Positions 28,001 through 40,575 are shown, counted from the first letter of the stretch. The stretch: DNA of 64,000 bases from Eretmocerus hayati (GCA_029851415.1 CM056742.1:91130748-91194747), one strand, 5' to 3'. Notes: generated by a model from the sequence alone, not told the origin. Made by a program: numbers and translations.

Positions 28001-28284
28001 GATTTTTCCCTGTTTCGGGCCTCATAGCCGAGGGGGCTGACTGGTAATAAATTCTCTGGGCATCATCAATGGTACATGATCACTCGATCTAAGATTCTGT
28101 AGAGTTTCGGGTCCATTGGAACATCCTACAACCCACAGTGGCGTCACAACTGCGCAGATCACTGCTCGAAGCTCGATTTCGCCCTGTTTCGGGCCCCATA
28201 GCTGAGGGTGCTGACTAGTAATAACTTCTCTGGGCATCAGAGATAGTACGTGATTATTTGATCCAAGGTTCTGTGGAGTTTCGG
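25021..28284 (+). repeat. 3,264-bp tandem duplication, unit 2
   Basis: This is a near-identical copy of 21,757-25,020. Differences seen include GTTGCGTC at 26,440 for GTGGCGTC, AGGAAGCTGAC near 26,691 for AGGGTGCTGAC, and AGAATCTG near 27,440 for AGATTCTG. It ends where the sequence passes into the junction to block B. Such a young duplication could be real unequal exchange or a long-read assembly artefact; the scattered differences favour a real second copy. Confidence 0.9.
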
Positions 28285-28900
28285 GTCCGTTGGATTAACT
28301 TACAACCCACAGTGGCGTCACAACTGCGCAGATAACTGCTCAAATTCCGATTTCGCCCTGTTTTGGGCCCCATAGCCGAGGGTGCTGACTGGGAATAAAT
28401 TTTTTGGGCATCATCAATGGTACATGATCACTTGATCTAAGATTCTGCAGAGTTTTGGGCCCCATAGCCGAGGGTGCTGACTAGTAATGAGTTCTCTGGG
28501 CATCAGGGATGGTACGTGACTACTTGATCTATGGTTTTGTTGAGCTTAGGGTCCATTAGAACTATTTGCAACCCACAGTGGCGTCATAACTGCGCAGATA
28601 ACTGCTCAAAGCTTGATTTCGACCTGTTTTGGGCCCGATAGCCCAGGGTGCTGACTGGAAATAAATTCTCTGGGCATCAGATATATTGAGTGATTACTTG
28701 ATCTAGGGTTCTGTAGAGTTTCGGGTCCATTGGATCAACTTACAACCCACAGTGGCGTCACAACTGCGCAGATAACTGCTCAAAGCTCGATTTCGCCCTA
28801 TTTTGGGCCCCATAGCCGAGGGTGCTGACTAGTAATGATTCCTCTGGGCATCAGAGATGGTACGTGACTACAACCCACAGTGGCGTCATAACTGCGCAGA
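28285..28900 (+). repeat. Junction between satellite blocks A and B with two truncated monomers
   Basis: After the last block A monomer two shortened monomers follow. The first is only 92 bp. It joins the GTTTTGGG of the monomer start to the GTTTTGGG of the middle segment at 28,452-28,459, which removes about 82 bp. The second joins GACTAC to AACCCACAG at about 28,866-28,872 and loses about 46 bp across a short CTAC match. To the right, monomers are mostly of the block B type with ATTCTCTGGGCATCATCAAT and GGCTACTCCATCTAGGG variants. Confidence 0.8.
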
Positions 28901-31900
28901 TAATTGCTCTAAGCTCGATTTTGCACTGTTTGGGGCCCCATAGCCGAGGGTGTTGACTGGTTATAGATTCTCTGGGCACCATCAATGGAACAGCGCTACT
29001 CCATCTAAGGTTCTGTAGGATTTCGGGTCCATTGGCACAGCCTGCAACCCACAGTGGCGTCATAACTGCGCAGGTAACTGCTCAGAGCTCGAATTCGCCC
29101 CTTTTTGGGCCTTATCGCCGAGGATGCTGACTGGTAATGGATTCTCTGAGCATATTCAATGGTACATGATTACTTGATCTGAAGTTCTGTAGAGTTTAGG
29201 GTCCTTTGGAACATCCTACAACCCACAGCGGCGTCATAACTGCGCGGATAACTGCTCAAAGCTTGATTTCGCCCGGTTTTGAGCCCCATAGCCGAGGTTT
29301 CTGACTGGTAATGGATTCTTTGGGCTTCGGAAGTGGCACGTGACTACTCGATCTATGGTTCTGAGGAGTTTCGGGTCCATTAGAACTATTTGCAAACCAC
29401 AGAGCGTCATACCTGGTCAGATAACTGCTCAAAGCTCGATTTCGCTCTGTTTTGGGCGCCATAGCCGAGGGTGCTGACTGGTAATAAATTCTCTGGGCAT
29501 CGTCAATGGTAGGGGGCTACTCTATCTAGGGTTCTGTAGAGTTTTGGGTCCATTGGAACATCCTACAACCCACAGTGGCGTCATAACTGCGCAGATAACT
29601 GCTCAGAGCTCGAATTTGCCCCGTTTTGGGCGTCATGACCGAGGGTGCTCACTGGTAATGAATTCTCTGAGCATCACCAATGGTACATAATTATTTGATC
29701 TGAAGTTCTGGAGAGTTTAGGGTCCATTGGAACATCCTACAACCCACAGTGGCGTCATACCTGGTCAGATAACTGCTCAAAGCTCGATTCCGCCCTGTTT
29801 TGGGCCCCATAGCCGAGGGTGCTGACTGGTAATAAATTCTCTGGGCATCGTCAATGGTAGGGGGCTACTCTATCTAGGGTTCTGTAGAGTTTTGGGTCCA
29901 TTGGAACATCCTACAACCCACAGTGGCGTCATAACTGCGCAGATAACTGCTAAGAGCTCGAATTTGCCCCGTTTTGGGCGTCATGACCGAGGGTGCTCAC
30001 TGGTAATGGATTCTCTGAGCATCACCAATGGTACATAATTATTTGATCTTAAGTTCTGGAGAGTTTCGGGTCCATTGGAACCTCCTACAACCCACAGTGG
30101 CGTCATAACTGCGCAGATGACTGCTCAAAGCTCGATAGTGCCATGTTTGGGGCCCCATAGCCGAAGGTGTTGACTGGTTATAGAGTGTCTGGGCATCACC
30201 AAAGGTACAGGGCAACTTCATTTAGGGTTCGATAGAGTTTCTGGCCCTATGGAACATCCTACAACCCACAGTGGCGTCATAACTGCGCAGGTAACTGCCC
30301 AGAGCTCGACTTTGCACGGTTTTGGGCCTCCTGGCCGGGGGTGCTGACTGGTAACGAATTCTCTGAACATCATCAATGGTACATAATCATTCGAACCGGA
30401 GTTCTGTGGAGTTTCGGGTCCTTTGGAACGTCCTACAACCCACAAAAGCGTCATAACTGCGCAGATAACTGCTCAAAGCTCGATTTCGCCCTGTTTTGGG
30501 CCCCATACCCGAGGATGCTGACTGGTAATATATCCCTTGGGCATCACCAATGAAATATAACCACTTGGTCTGAGGCCTTGTAGCGTTTGGGGTCCATTGA
30601 AACATCCTACGACCCATAGTGGCGTCATAACCGCGCAGATAAACGCTCAAAGCTCGATTTTGCCCTGTTTGGGGCCCCATAGCCGAGGGTGTTGACTGGT
30701 AATAGATTCTCTGGGCATCTTCAATGGAACAAGGCTACTCCATCTAGGGTTCTGTGGAGTTTCCGGCCCATTGGAACATCCTACAACCCTTAGTGGCGTC
30801 ATAACTGCGCAGGTAACTGCTCAGAGCTCGAATTCACCCCGTTTTGGGCCTCATGGCCGAGGAGCTGACTGGGAATGGATTCTCTGAGCATCACCAATGG
30901 TACATAATCTTCTGATCCGGAGTTCTGTGGATTTTTGGGTCCATTGGAACATCCTACAACCCACAGTGGCGTCATAACTGGGCAGATAACTGCTCAAAGC
31001 TCGAATTCGCCCCGTTTTGGGTGTCATGGCCGAGGGTGCTGACTGGGAATGAATTTTCTGAGCATTACCAATGGTACATAATTATTTGATCTGAAGTTCT
31101 GGAGAGTTGAGGGTCCATTGGGACATCCTACAACCCACAGTGGCGTCATAACTAGGCAGATAACTGCTCAAAGCTCGAATTCGCCCCGTTTTGGGCGTCA
31201 TGGCCGAGGGTGCTGACTGGGAATGAATTTTCTGAGCATCACCAATGGTACATAATTATTTGATCCGAAGTTCTGGAGAGTTTAGGGTCCATTGGAACAT
31301 CCTACAACCCACAGTGGCGTCATAACTGGCCAGATAACTGCTCAAAGCTCGATCTTGCCATGTTTGGGGCCCCATAGCCGAGGGTGTTGACTGGTTATAG
31401 ATTCTCTGGGAATCATCAATGGTGCAAGGCCACTTCATTTAGGGTTCTGTGGAGTTTTCGGCCCATGGGAACATCCTACAACCCACAGTGGCGTCATAAC
31501 TGCTCAGATAACTGCTCAGAGCTCGACTTCGCCCCGTTTTGGCCCTGATGGCCGGGGGTGCTGACTGGTAATGAATTCTCTGAACATCACCAATGGTACA
31601 TAATCTTCTGATCCGGAGTTCTGTGGAGTTCTCGGCCCATGGGTAAATCCTACAACCAACATCGGCGTCATAACTGCGCAGATAACTGCTCAGAGCTCGA
31701 CTTCGCCCCGTTTTGGCCCTGATGGCCGGGGGTGCTGACTGGTAATGAATTCTCTGAACATCACCAATGGTACATAATCACTTGATCCGGAGTTTTGTGG
31801 AGTTTCGGGTCCATTGGAACATCCTACAACCCACAGTGGCGTCATAACTGCGCAGATAACTGCTCAAAGCTCGATTTCGCCCTGTTTTGGGCCCCATAGC

Positions 31901-34846
31901 CGAGGGTGCTGACTGGTAATAAATTCTCTGGGCATCACCAATGGTGGATAACCACTTGGTCTGAGGCTCTGTAGAGTTTCGGGTCCATTGAAACATCCAA
32001 CAACCCACAGTGGCGTCATAACTGCGCAGATAACTGCTCAAAGCTCGATTTTGCCTTGTTTTGGGCTCCATAGCCGAGGGTCATGACTGGTAATAGATTC
32101 TCTGGGCATCATAAATGGTACGAGGCCACTCCATTTAGGGTTCTGTAGAGTATTGGGTCCATTGGAACATCCTACAACCCACAGTGACGTCATAACAGCG
32201 CAGATAACTGCTCAAAGGTCGAATTTGCCCCGTTTTGGGCGTCATGGCCGAGAGTGCTGACTGGTAATGAATTCTCTGAGCATCACCACTGGTACATAAT
32301 TATTTGATCTGAGGTTCTGGAGAGTTTAGGGTCCATTGGAGCATCCTACAACCCACAGTGGCGTCATAACTGAGCAGATAACTCCTCAAAGCTCGATTTG
32401 CCCTGTTTTGGGCCCCATACCCGAGGATGCTGACTGGTAATATATCTTCTGGGCATCACCAATGATATATAACTACTTGGTCTGAGGCCTTGTAGAGTTT
32501 GGGGTCCATTGGAACATCCTACAACCCACAGTGGCGTCATAACCGCGCAGATAACTGCTCAAAGCTCGATTTTGCCCTGTTTGGGGCCCCATAGCCGAGG
32601 GTGTTGACTGGTAATAGATTCTCTGGGCATCTTCAAAGGAACAAGGCTACTCCATCTAGGGTTCTGTGGAGTTTCCGGCCCATTGGAACATCCTACAACC
32701 CTTAGTCGCGTCATAACTATGCAGGTATTCGCTCAGAGCTTGACTTTGCCCCGTTTTGGGCCTCATGGCCAAAGATGCTGACTGGTAGTGAATCCTCTGA
32801 GCATCACCAACACGATACTTCTTGATCTATGGTTCTGGAGAGTTTCGGATCCATTAGAACTATTTGCGACCCACAGCGGCGTCATAACTGGTCAGATAAC
32901 TGCCCAAAGCTCGATTTCGCCCTGTTTTGGGCCTCATGGCCGAGGAGCTGACTGGGGATGGATTCTCTGAGCATCACCAATGGTCCATAATCTTCTGATC
33001 CGGAGTTCTGTGGAGTTTCGGGTCCATTGGAACATCCTACGACCCACAGTGGCGTCATAACTGCGCAGGTAACTGCTCAGAGCTCGAATTCGGCCCGTTT
33101 TGGGCCTCATGGCCGAGGAGCTGACTGGGAATGGATTCTCTGAGCATCACCAATGGTCCATAATCTTCTGATCCGGAGTTCTGTGGAGTTTCGGGTCCAT
33201 TGGAACATCCAACACCCCACAGTGGCGTCATAACTGCGCAGATGACTGCTCAAAGCTCGATTCTGCCCTGTTTGGGGCCCCATAGCCGAGGGTGTTGACT
33301 GGTAATAGATTCTCTGGGCATCATCAATGGAACAGGGCTCCTCCATTTAGGGTTCTGTGGAGTTTCCGGCCCATTGGAACATCCTACAACCCACAGTGGC
33401 GTCATAACTGCGCAGATAACTGCTCAAAGCTCGATTCCACCCGGTTTTGAGCCCCATAGCCGAGGGTGCTGACTGGTAATAAATTCTTTGGGTTCCGGAG
33501 ATGACACGTGACTACTTGATCTATGGTTCTGAAGTGTTTCGGGTCCATTAGAACTATTTGCAACCCACAGCGGCGTCATAACTGGTCAGATAACTGCCCA
33601 AAGCTCGATTTCGCCCTGTTTTGGGCGCCATAGCCGACGGTTCTGACTGTTATTAAATTCTAAGGGCATCATCAATGGGACTTAACCACTTGATCTGAAG
33701 TTCTGTGGAGATTCGGGTCCATTGGAACATCCTACAACCCACTGTGGCGTCATAACTGCGCAGGTAACTGCTCACAGCTCGACTTTGCCCCGTTTTGGCC
33801 CTCATGGCCGGGGCCGCTGACTGGTAATGAATCCTCTGAACATCACCAATGGTACATAACCACACGATCCGGAGCCTGTAGAGTTTCGGGTCCATTGGAA
33901 CATCCTACAACCCACAGTGGCGTCATAACTGCGCAGATAACTGCTCAAAGCTCGATTTTGCCCTGTTTTGGGCCCCTCAGCCGAGGGTGCTGATTGGTGA
34001 TAAATTCTCTGGCCATCACGGATGGTACATAACCACTTGGTCTGAGGCCTTGTAGAGTTTCGGGTCCATTGGAACATCCTACGACCCACAGTGGCGTCAT
34101 AACTGCAAAGGTAACTGCTCAGAGCTCGACTTTGCACCGTTTTGGGCCTCATGGCCGGGTGTGCTGACTGGTAATGAATTGTCTGGACAGCACCAATGGT
34201 ACATAATCACTTCATCCGGAGTTCTGTGGAGTTTCGGGTCCATTGGATCATCCTACAACCCACAGTGGCGTCATAACTGCGCAGATAACTGCTCAAAGCT
34301 CGATTTTGCCCTGTTTTGGGCCCCTCAGCCGAGGGTGCTGATTGGTGATAAATTCTCTGGGCATCACGGATGGTACATAACCACTTGGTCTGAGGCCTTG
34401 TAGAGTTTCGGGTCCATTGGAACATCCTACGACCCACAGTGGCGTCATAACTGCGCAGGTAACTGCTCAGAGCTCGAATTTGCCCCGTTTTGGGCCTCAT
34501 GGCCGAGGAGCTGACTGGTAATGGATTCTCTGAGCATCACCAATGGTACATAATCTTTTGATCCGGAGTTCTGTGGAGTTTCGGGTCCATTGGAACATCC
34601 AACAACACACAGGGGCTTCATAACTGCGCGGATAACTGCTCAGAGCTTGATTTCGCCCGGTTTTGAGCCCCGTACCCGAGGTTGCTGACTGGTACTAATT
34701 CTTTGGGCTCTGGGAATGGCACGTGACTACTTGATCCATGGTTGTGAGGAGTTTCGGGTCCATTAGAACTATTTGCAAATTACAGAGCGTCATAACTGGT
34801 CGGATAGCTGCTCAAAGCCCGATTTCGCCCTGTTTTGGGCGCCATA
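28285..34846 (+). repeat. Satellite array, block B, first part (diverged 174-bp monomers)
   Basis: Monomers keep the 174-bp period and the core CAACCCACAGTGGCGTCATA, but differ more from each other than in block A. Typical forms are GAATTCGCCCCGTTTTGGG, CTCATGGCCGAGG, GGTAATGAATTCTCTGAGC and ATCACCAATGGTACATAATC. Neighbouring monomers often alternate between a type with CCCATAGCCGAGG and one with CTCATGGCCG. The block ends at the left target-site flank of the first foldback element. No gene is present. Confidence 0.95.
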
Positions 34847-36741
34847 CACTGGGAACTTATGCAAATTTTTTCCGGACCATCTCTCACAACCGAACCAGGC
34901 AAGGTTTGACGAAGTGAGTTAGCTCGATGTCTCCGCCAACTCTTCCTCTTCACAGGAAAAGTTCTCAAATTAGTGACAGATCAATATTTTTCCCGTAATA
35001 TTAGCGAATCTGAATAAAAATCTGCACCCGTTAGGCTCAAGTCAACTTCAAGTCGATGTAGAGACCCGAATTTTCACTCGATCGAGGTGAAATTTTGAAC
35101 ACTCTCCCAGTTCGATAGGGAAAAGGGGATTATGCGGTCAAAAATGGAATTATGATGATAGTCTTATCATTATAAAGTTTTTCCATTTTTTGGCCAAAAT
35201 TAATCAAATTTTATATGTATCGATAGAGAAAAATTCTTTCAATGCAGAAATGTAATGGGCTAAACTTTCTGACTATTGGATGATATGATAAAAGGACTTT
35301 TAACCCTCTAAGAGAAGCCGACACAGAAGTAGTTGACTTTGCGGTTTGACTTTTAGAGGCCCATAAGACCGATACCATCGGTTAATCCCGACGGAAAATA
35401 TAAGTCCGCAGCCAGGCTCGGGTCATAAACAACCCTCATAAAGCCATTATGAACTAACTCCACCCAAATTCTGAATAATCGAAATAATCGAATTGCCCCC
35501 ATTCTGATTGCGGAATCTGCTTGCTGATACCAGGCTGATCAATTACAAACTTGAATGGGAGAAATCGGATAAGATTAACTATAAAAAATGATGATCGGCG
35601 ATATCACTACAATCGACATAATCTTATCAGATATTGGCCGATTTCGACCATTCGAGTTTCTAAATGATCGGCTTGATATCAGTAAGCATATTCCATTATC
35701 AGAGTGTGGTTAATCCAATTATTTTGATTAGTCAAAAATTGGATAGGAGATTCCGTAATGACTTTATGAGGGTCGTTTATTACTCAAGCCGGGACCGTAT
35801 TGAGTAATAAACGACCCTCATAAGGTCATTACGGAATCTCCTATCCAATTTTTTACTAATCAAAATAATTGGATTAACCACACTCTGATAATGGAATATG
35901 CTTACTGATATCAAGCCGATCATTTAGAAACTCGAATGGTCGAAATCGGCCAATATCTGATAAGATAATATCGATTGTAGTGATATCGCCGATTATCATT
36001 TTTTACAGTTAATCCTATCCGATTTCTCCCATTCAAGTTTGTAAGTGATCAGCCTAGTATCAGCAAGAAGATTCCGCAATCAGAATGGCGGTAATTTGAT
36101 TATTTCGATTACTCAGGAATTGGCTGGAGTTAGTTCATAATGGATTCATGAGGGTTGTTTATGGCCCGAGCCTGGCTGCGGACTCATATTTTCTGGCGGG
36201 ATTTACCAATGGTATCGGTCCGATGTGCCTGTAAAAGTCAAACCGCAAGGTTAACTACTTCTGTGTCGGCTTTTCTTAGAGGGTTGAAAGTCCTTTTATC
36301 ATATCATCCAATAGTCAGAAAGTTTCGCCCATTACATTTCTGCATTGAAAAAATTTTTCTGTATCGATACATATAAAATTTGATTAATTTTGGCCAAAAA
36401 ATGGAAAAACTTTATAATGATAAGACTATCATTATAATTCCATTTTTGACCGCATTATCCTCTTTTCCCTATCGAACTGGGAGAGTGTTCGAAATTTCAC
36501 CTCGATCGAGTGAAAATTCAGGTCTCTACATCGACTTAAAGTTGACTTAAGCCTAACGGGTGCAGATTTTTATTCAGATTCGCTAATATTACGGGAAAAA
36601 TATTGATCTGTCACTAATTTGAGAACTTTTCCTGTAAAGAGGAAGAGTTGGCGAAGACATCGAGCTAACTCACTTTGTCAAACCTTGCCTGGTTCGGTTG
36701 TGAGAGATGGTCCGGAAAAAATTTGTATATGTTCCCAGTGT
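34847..36741. mobile_element. Foldback-type element, copy 1 (long terminal inverted repeats, no transposase seen)
   Basis: The element is almost wholly one inverted repeat. The left arm runs from 34,847 to 35,787 and the right arm from 35,800 to about 36,740, with a 12-bp loop at 35,788-35,799. The termini are CACTGGGAAC and GTTCCCAGTG. It sits in a satellite monomer and is flanked by GCGCCATA on both sides (34,839-34,846 and 36,742-36,749). This gives a target-site duplication of 7-8 bp depending on how the shared terminal A or T is assigned. In the terminal 255 bp the arms differ at about nine sites. No protein homology is evident, so it is probably non-autonomous. Long arms plus a 7-9 bp duplication are seen in Foldback and Mutator-like, P and hAT groups; I cannot choose among them. 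The element is more AT-rich than the satellite. Confidence 0.88.
35424..35781. repeat. Secondary inverted repeat inside the left arm of foldback copy 1
   Basis: Within the arm, 35,424-35,576 is a diverged reverse complement of 35,620-35,781. Both contain, in the same order when one is inverted, AACNACCCTCATAAAG, a CATT segment, GGAAT, TGCTTNCTGATA, CGAATGG or TGAATGG, GAAATCGG and TAAGATT. I estimate roughly two-thirds identity by eye. The spacer is 35,577-35,619. The mirrored pair lies in the right arm at about 35,806-35,967 and 36,011-36,163, so the element holds four related modules of about 155 bp. Confidence 0.7.
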
Positions 36742-39700
36742 GCGCCATAGCCGAGGGTGCTGACTGGTTATAGATCCTCTGGGCATCATCAATGGTACGG
36801 GGCCACTCCATCTCGGATTCTGTGGAGTTTCGGGTCCATTGGAACATCCTACAACCCACAAAGGCGTCATAACTGCGTAGATAACTGCTCAAAGCTCGAT
36901 TTCGCCCTGTTTTGGGCCCCATACCCGTGGATGCTGACTGGGAATATATCTTCTTGGCATCACTAATGATATATAACCACTTGGTCTGAGGCCTTGTAGA
37001 GTTTGGGGTCCATTGGAGCATCCTACAACCCACAGTGGCGTCATAACTGCGCAGAAAACTGCTCAAAGCTCGATTTTGCCCTGTTTGGGGCCCCATAGCC
37101 GAGGTCGCTGACTGGTAATAAATTCTCTGGGCATCACCAATGGTACATGATCACTTGATCTAAAGTTCCGTAGAGTTTTGGTCTCATTGGAACCTCCTAC
37201 AACCCACAGTGGCGTCATAACTGCGCAGATAACTGCTCAAAGCTCGATTTCGCCCTGTTTTGGGCGCCATAGCCGAGGGTGCTGACTGGTGATAGATTCT
37301 CTGGGTGACAACAATGGTACGGGGCCACTTCATCTAGGGTTCTGTAGAGTTTCGGGTCCATTGGAACATCCAACAACCCACAGTGGCGTCATAACTGCGC
37401 AGATAACTGCTCAAAGCTCGATTTTGCCCCGTTTTGGGCCTCATGGCCAAGGGTGCTGACTGGTAATGAATTCTCTGAGCATCACCAATGGTACATGATC
37501 ACTTGATCTGAAGTTCCGTAGAGTTTTGGTCTCATTGGAACCTCCTACATCCCACAGTGGCGTCATAACTGCGCAGATAACTGCTCAAAGCTCGATTTCG
37601 CCCTGTTTTGGGCGCCATAGCCGAGGGTGCTGACTGGTGATAGATTCTCTGGGCGACAACAATGGTACGGGGCCACTCCATCTAGGGTTCTGTAGAGTTT
37701 CGGGTCCATTGGAACATCCAACAACCCGCAGTGGCGTCATAACTGCGCAGATAACTGCTCAAAGCTCGATTTTGCCCTGTTTTGGGCCCCATAGCCGAGG
37801 ATGTTGACTGGTAATAGATTTACCTGGGCATCATCAACGGTACGAGGCCACTCCATCTAGGGTTCTGTAGAGTTTTGGGTCCATTGGAACATCCTACAAC
37901 CCATAGTGGCGTCAGACCTGCGCAGGTAACTGCTCAGAGCTCGACTTTGCCCGGTTTTGGGCCTCATGGCCGGGGTAGCTGACTGGTAATGAATTCTCTG
38001 AACATCACAAATGGTACATCATCACTTGATCCGGAGTTTTGTGGAGTTTCGGGTCCATTGAATGATCCTACAACCCACAGTGGCGTCATAACTGCGCAGA
38101 TAACTGCTCAAAGCTCGATTTCGCCCGGTTTTGAGCCCCATAGCCGAGGGTGCTAACTGGTAATAAATTCTTTGGGCTCCGGAGATGGCACGTGACTACT
38201 TGATCTATGGTACTGGAGAGTTTCGGGTCCATGAGGACTATTTGCAACCCACAGCGGCGTCATAACTGGTCAGATAACTGCTCAAAGTTCGATTTCGCCC
38301 TGTTTTGGGCCCCATAGCCGAGGGTGCTGATTGGTAATAGATTCTTTGGGCATCACGGATGGTACATAAGCACTTGGTCTGAGGCCTTGTAGAGTTTCGG
38401 GTCCATTGAAACATTCAACGACCCACAGTGGCGTCATAACTTCGCAGATAACTGCTCAATGCTCGGCTCCACCCTGTTTTGGGCCCCATAGCCAAGGATG
38501 CTGACTGGTAATAAATACTCTGGGCATCACCAATGATATATAACCACTAAGTCTGAGGCCCCGTAGAGTTTCGGGTCCATTGAATCATCCTACAACCCAC
38601 AGTGGCGTCATAACTGCGCAGGTAACAGCTCAAGGCTCGAATTTGCCCCGTTTTGGGCCTCATGGCCGAGGGTGATGACTGGTGATGAATTTTCTGAGCA
38701 TCATCAATGGTAGATGATTACTTAATCTGAAAGTCTGTAGAGTTTCGGGTCCATTCGAACATCCTACAACCCCCAGTGGCGTCATAACTGCGCAGATAAC
38801 TGCTCAAAGCTCGATTTCGCCCTGTTTTGGGCCCCATAGCCGAGGGTGCTGACTTGTAATCGATTCTCTGAGCATCAGAGATAGTTTGTGACTACTTGAT
38901 CTAAGCTTTTGTAGAGTTTTGGTCTCATTGGAACCTCCTACAACCCACAGTGGCGTCATAACTGCGCAGATAACTGCTCAAAGCTCGATTTCGCCCTGTT
39001 TTGGGCGCCATAGCCGAGGGTGCTGACTGGTGATAGATTCTCTGGGCGACAACAATGGTATGGGGCTACTCCATCTGAGGTTCTGTAGAGTTTCCGGCCC
39101 ATAGGAACATCCTACAACCCATAGGGGCGTCATAACTATGCAGGTATTTGCACAGAGCTCGACTTTACCCCGTTTTGGGCCTCATGGCCGAGGGTGCTGA
39201 CTGGTTATGAATTCTCTGAGCATCACCAATGGTACATGAGTTTTTGATCTGAATATCTGTGGAGTTTCGGGTCCATTGGGACATCCTTCAACTCATAGTG
39301 GCGTCATAACTGCGCAGATAACTGCTCGAAGCTCGATTTCGCCCGGTTTTGAGCCCCATAGCCGAGGGTGCTAACTGGTAATAAATTCTTTGGGCTCCGG
39401 AGATGGCACGTGACTACTTGATCTATGGTACTGAAGAGTTTCGGGTCCATGAGGACTATTTGCAACCCACAGCGGCGTCATAACTGGCCAGATAACTGCT
39501 CAAAGTTCGATTTCGCCCTGTTTTGGGCCCCATAGCCGAGGGTGCTGATTGGTAATAAATTCTTTGGGCATCACGGATGGTACATAACCACTTGGTCTGA
39601 GGCCTTGTAGAGTTTCGGGTCCATTGGAACATCCTACGACCCACAGTGGCGTCATAACTGCAAAGGTAACTGCTCAGAGCTCGACTTTGCACCGTTTTGG

Positions 39701-40575
39701 GCCTCATGGCCGAGGGTGATGACTGGTAATGAATTTTCTGAGCATCATCAATGGTAGATGATTACTTGATCTGAAAGTCTGTAGAGTTTCTGTCTCATTG
39801 AAACCTCCTACAACCCACAGTGGTGTCATAACTGCGCAGATAACTGCTCAAAGCTCGATTTTGCCCTGTTTTGGGCCCCTCAGCCGAGGGCGCTGATTGG
39901 TGATAAATTCTCTGGCCATCACGGATGGTACATAACCACTTGGTCTGAGGCCTTGTAGAGTTTCGGGTCCATTGGAACATCCTACGACCCACAGTGGCGT
40001 CATAACTGCAAAGGTAACTGCTCAGAGCTCGACTTTGCACCGTTTTGGGCCTCATGGCCGGGTGTGCTGACTGGTAATGAATTGTCTGAACAGCACCAAT
40101 GGTACATAATCACTTCATCCGGAGTTCTGTGGAGTTTCGGGTCCATTGGAACATCCTACGACCCACAGTGGCGTCATAACTGCGCAGGTAACTGCTCAGA
40201 GCTCGAATTTGCCCCGTTTTGGGCCTCATGGCCGAGGAGCTGACTGGGAATGGATTCTCTGAGCATCACCAATGGTACATAATCTTTTGATCCGGAGTTC
40301 TGTTGAGTTTCGGGTCCATTGGAACATCCAACAACACACAGGGGCGTCATAACTGCGCGGATAACTGCTCAGAGCTTGATTTCGCCCGGTTTTGAGCCCC
40401 GTACCCGAGGTTGCTGACTGGTACTAATTCTTTGGGCTCTGGGAATGGCACGTGACTACTTGATCCATGGTTGTGAGGAGTTTCGGGTCCATTAGAACTA
40501 TTTGCAAATTACAGAGCGTCATAACTGGTCGGATAGCTGCTCAAAGCCCGATTTCGCCCTGTTTTGGGCGCCACA
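36742..40575 (+). repeat. Satellite array, block B, second part between the two foldback copies
   Basis: Diverged 174-bp monomers lie in one orientation. Variants include GGGCGACAACAATGG (first near 37,660), CCTACGACCCACAG and GAGCTCGACTTTGC. The stretch completes the roughly 5.9-kb unit. It ends at the left flank of the second foldback copy, where the monomer reads GGGCGCCACACACTGGG; the target flank here has one change from GCGCCATA. Confidence 0.95.

Larger units (their letters stand above)
1..28285 (+). repeat. Satellite array, block A (174-bp monomers, mosaic higher-order blocks)
   Basis: Head-to-tail monomers of 174 bp fill the block; the marker TGTAGAGTTTCGG or a close variant falls at 1, 175, 349, 522 and 696. 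Each monomer carries the landmarks CAACCCACAGTGGCGTCATA, CAGATAACTGCTCAAAG, a GGGCCC-type segment, GCTGACTAGTAATAAATTC and GGGCATCA. Several monomer classes can be told apart. One has ATAGGAGAGG and AAATAAATTTTTTGG (for example near 786, 3060, 4970, 7231, 11755), another has ATAGCCGACGG with a following TCTGTCGAG, and another has GGATTAACTTACAACC with CTCAAATTTCG. The classes follow each other in recurring orders, which is higher-order organisation. No inverted monomers were seen. Monomer length is about one nucleosome repeat. No protein-coding gene lies here. Confidence 0.97.
33900..39800 (+). repeat. About 5.9-kb higher-order unit 1 (satellite plus foldback element)
   Basis: This unit corresponds to 39,800-45,880. 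The offset is 5,903 bp at its left end, 5,729 bp through the element, 5,729-6,077 bp to the right of it, and 5,902 bp from about 38,060 to 39,600. All steps are single or double monomers, so the copies differ by monomer gains and losses: one extra monomer near 34,228-34,401 and one near 37,860-38,040 in this unit. Shared rare variants include CAACCCGCAGTGG (37,721 and 43,798), TTGAATGATCC and ATTCAACGACC. Confidence 0.82.

Noticed and set aside
34780..34968. 62-codon minus frame spanning the element and satellite junction, and its copy at 40,509-40,697
   Set aside because: It is a chimera of element terminus and satellite monomer and carries no recognisable domain.
36155..36376. 73-codon open frame in the foldback arm (also at 40,940-41,161 minus and 41,884-42,105 plus)
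   Set aside because: It recurs only because the arms and copies repeat. The equivalent frame is not intact in every arm, and the translation shows no transposase motif.
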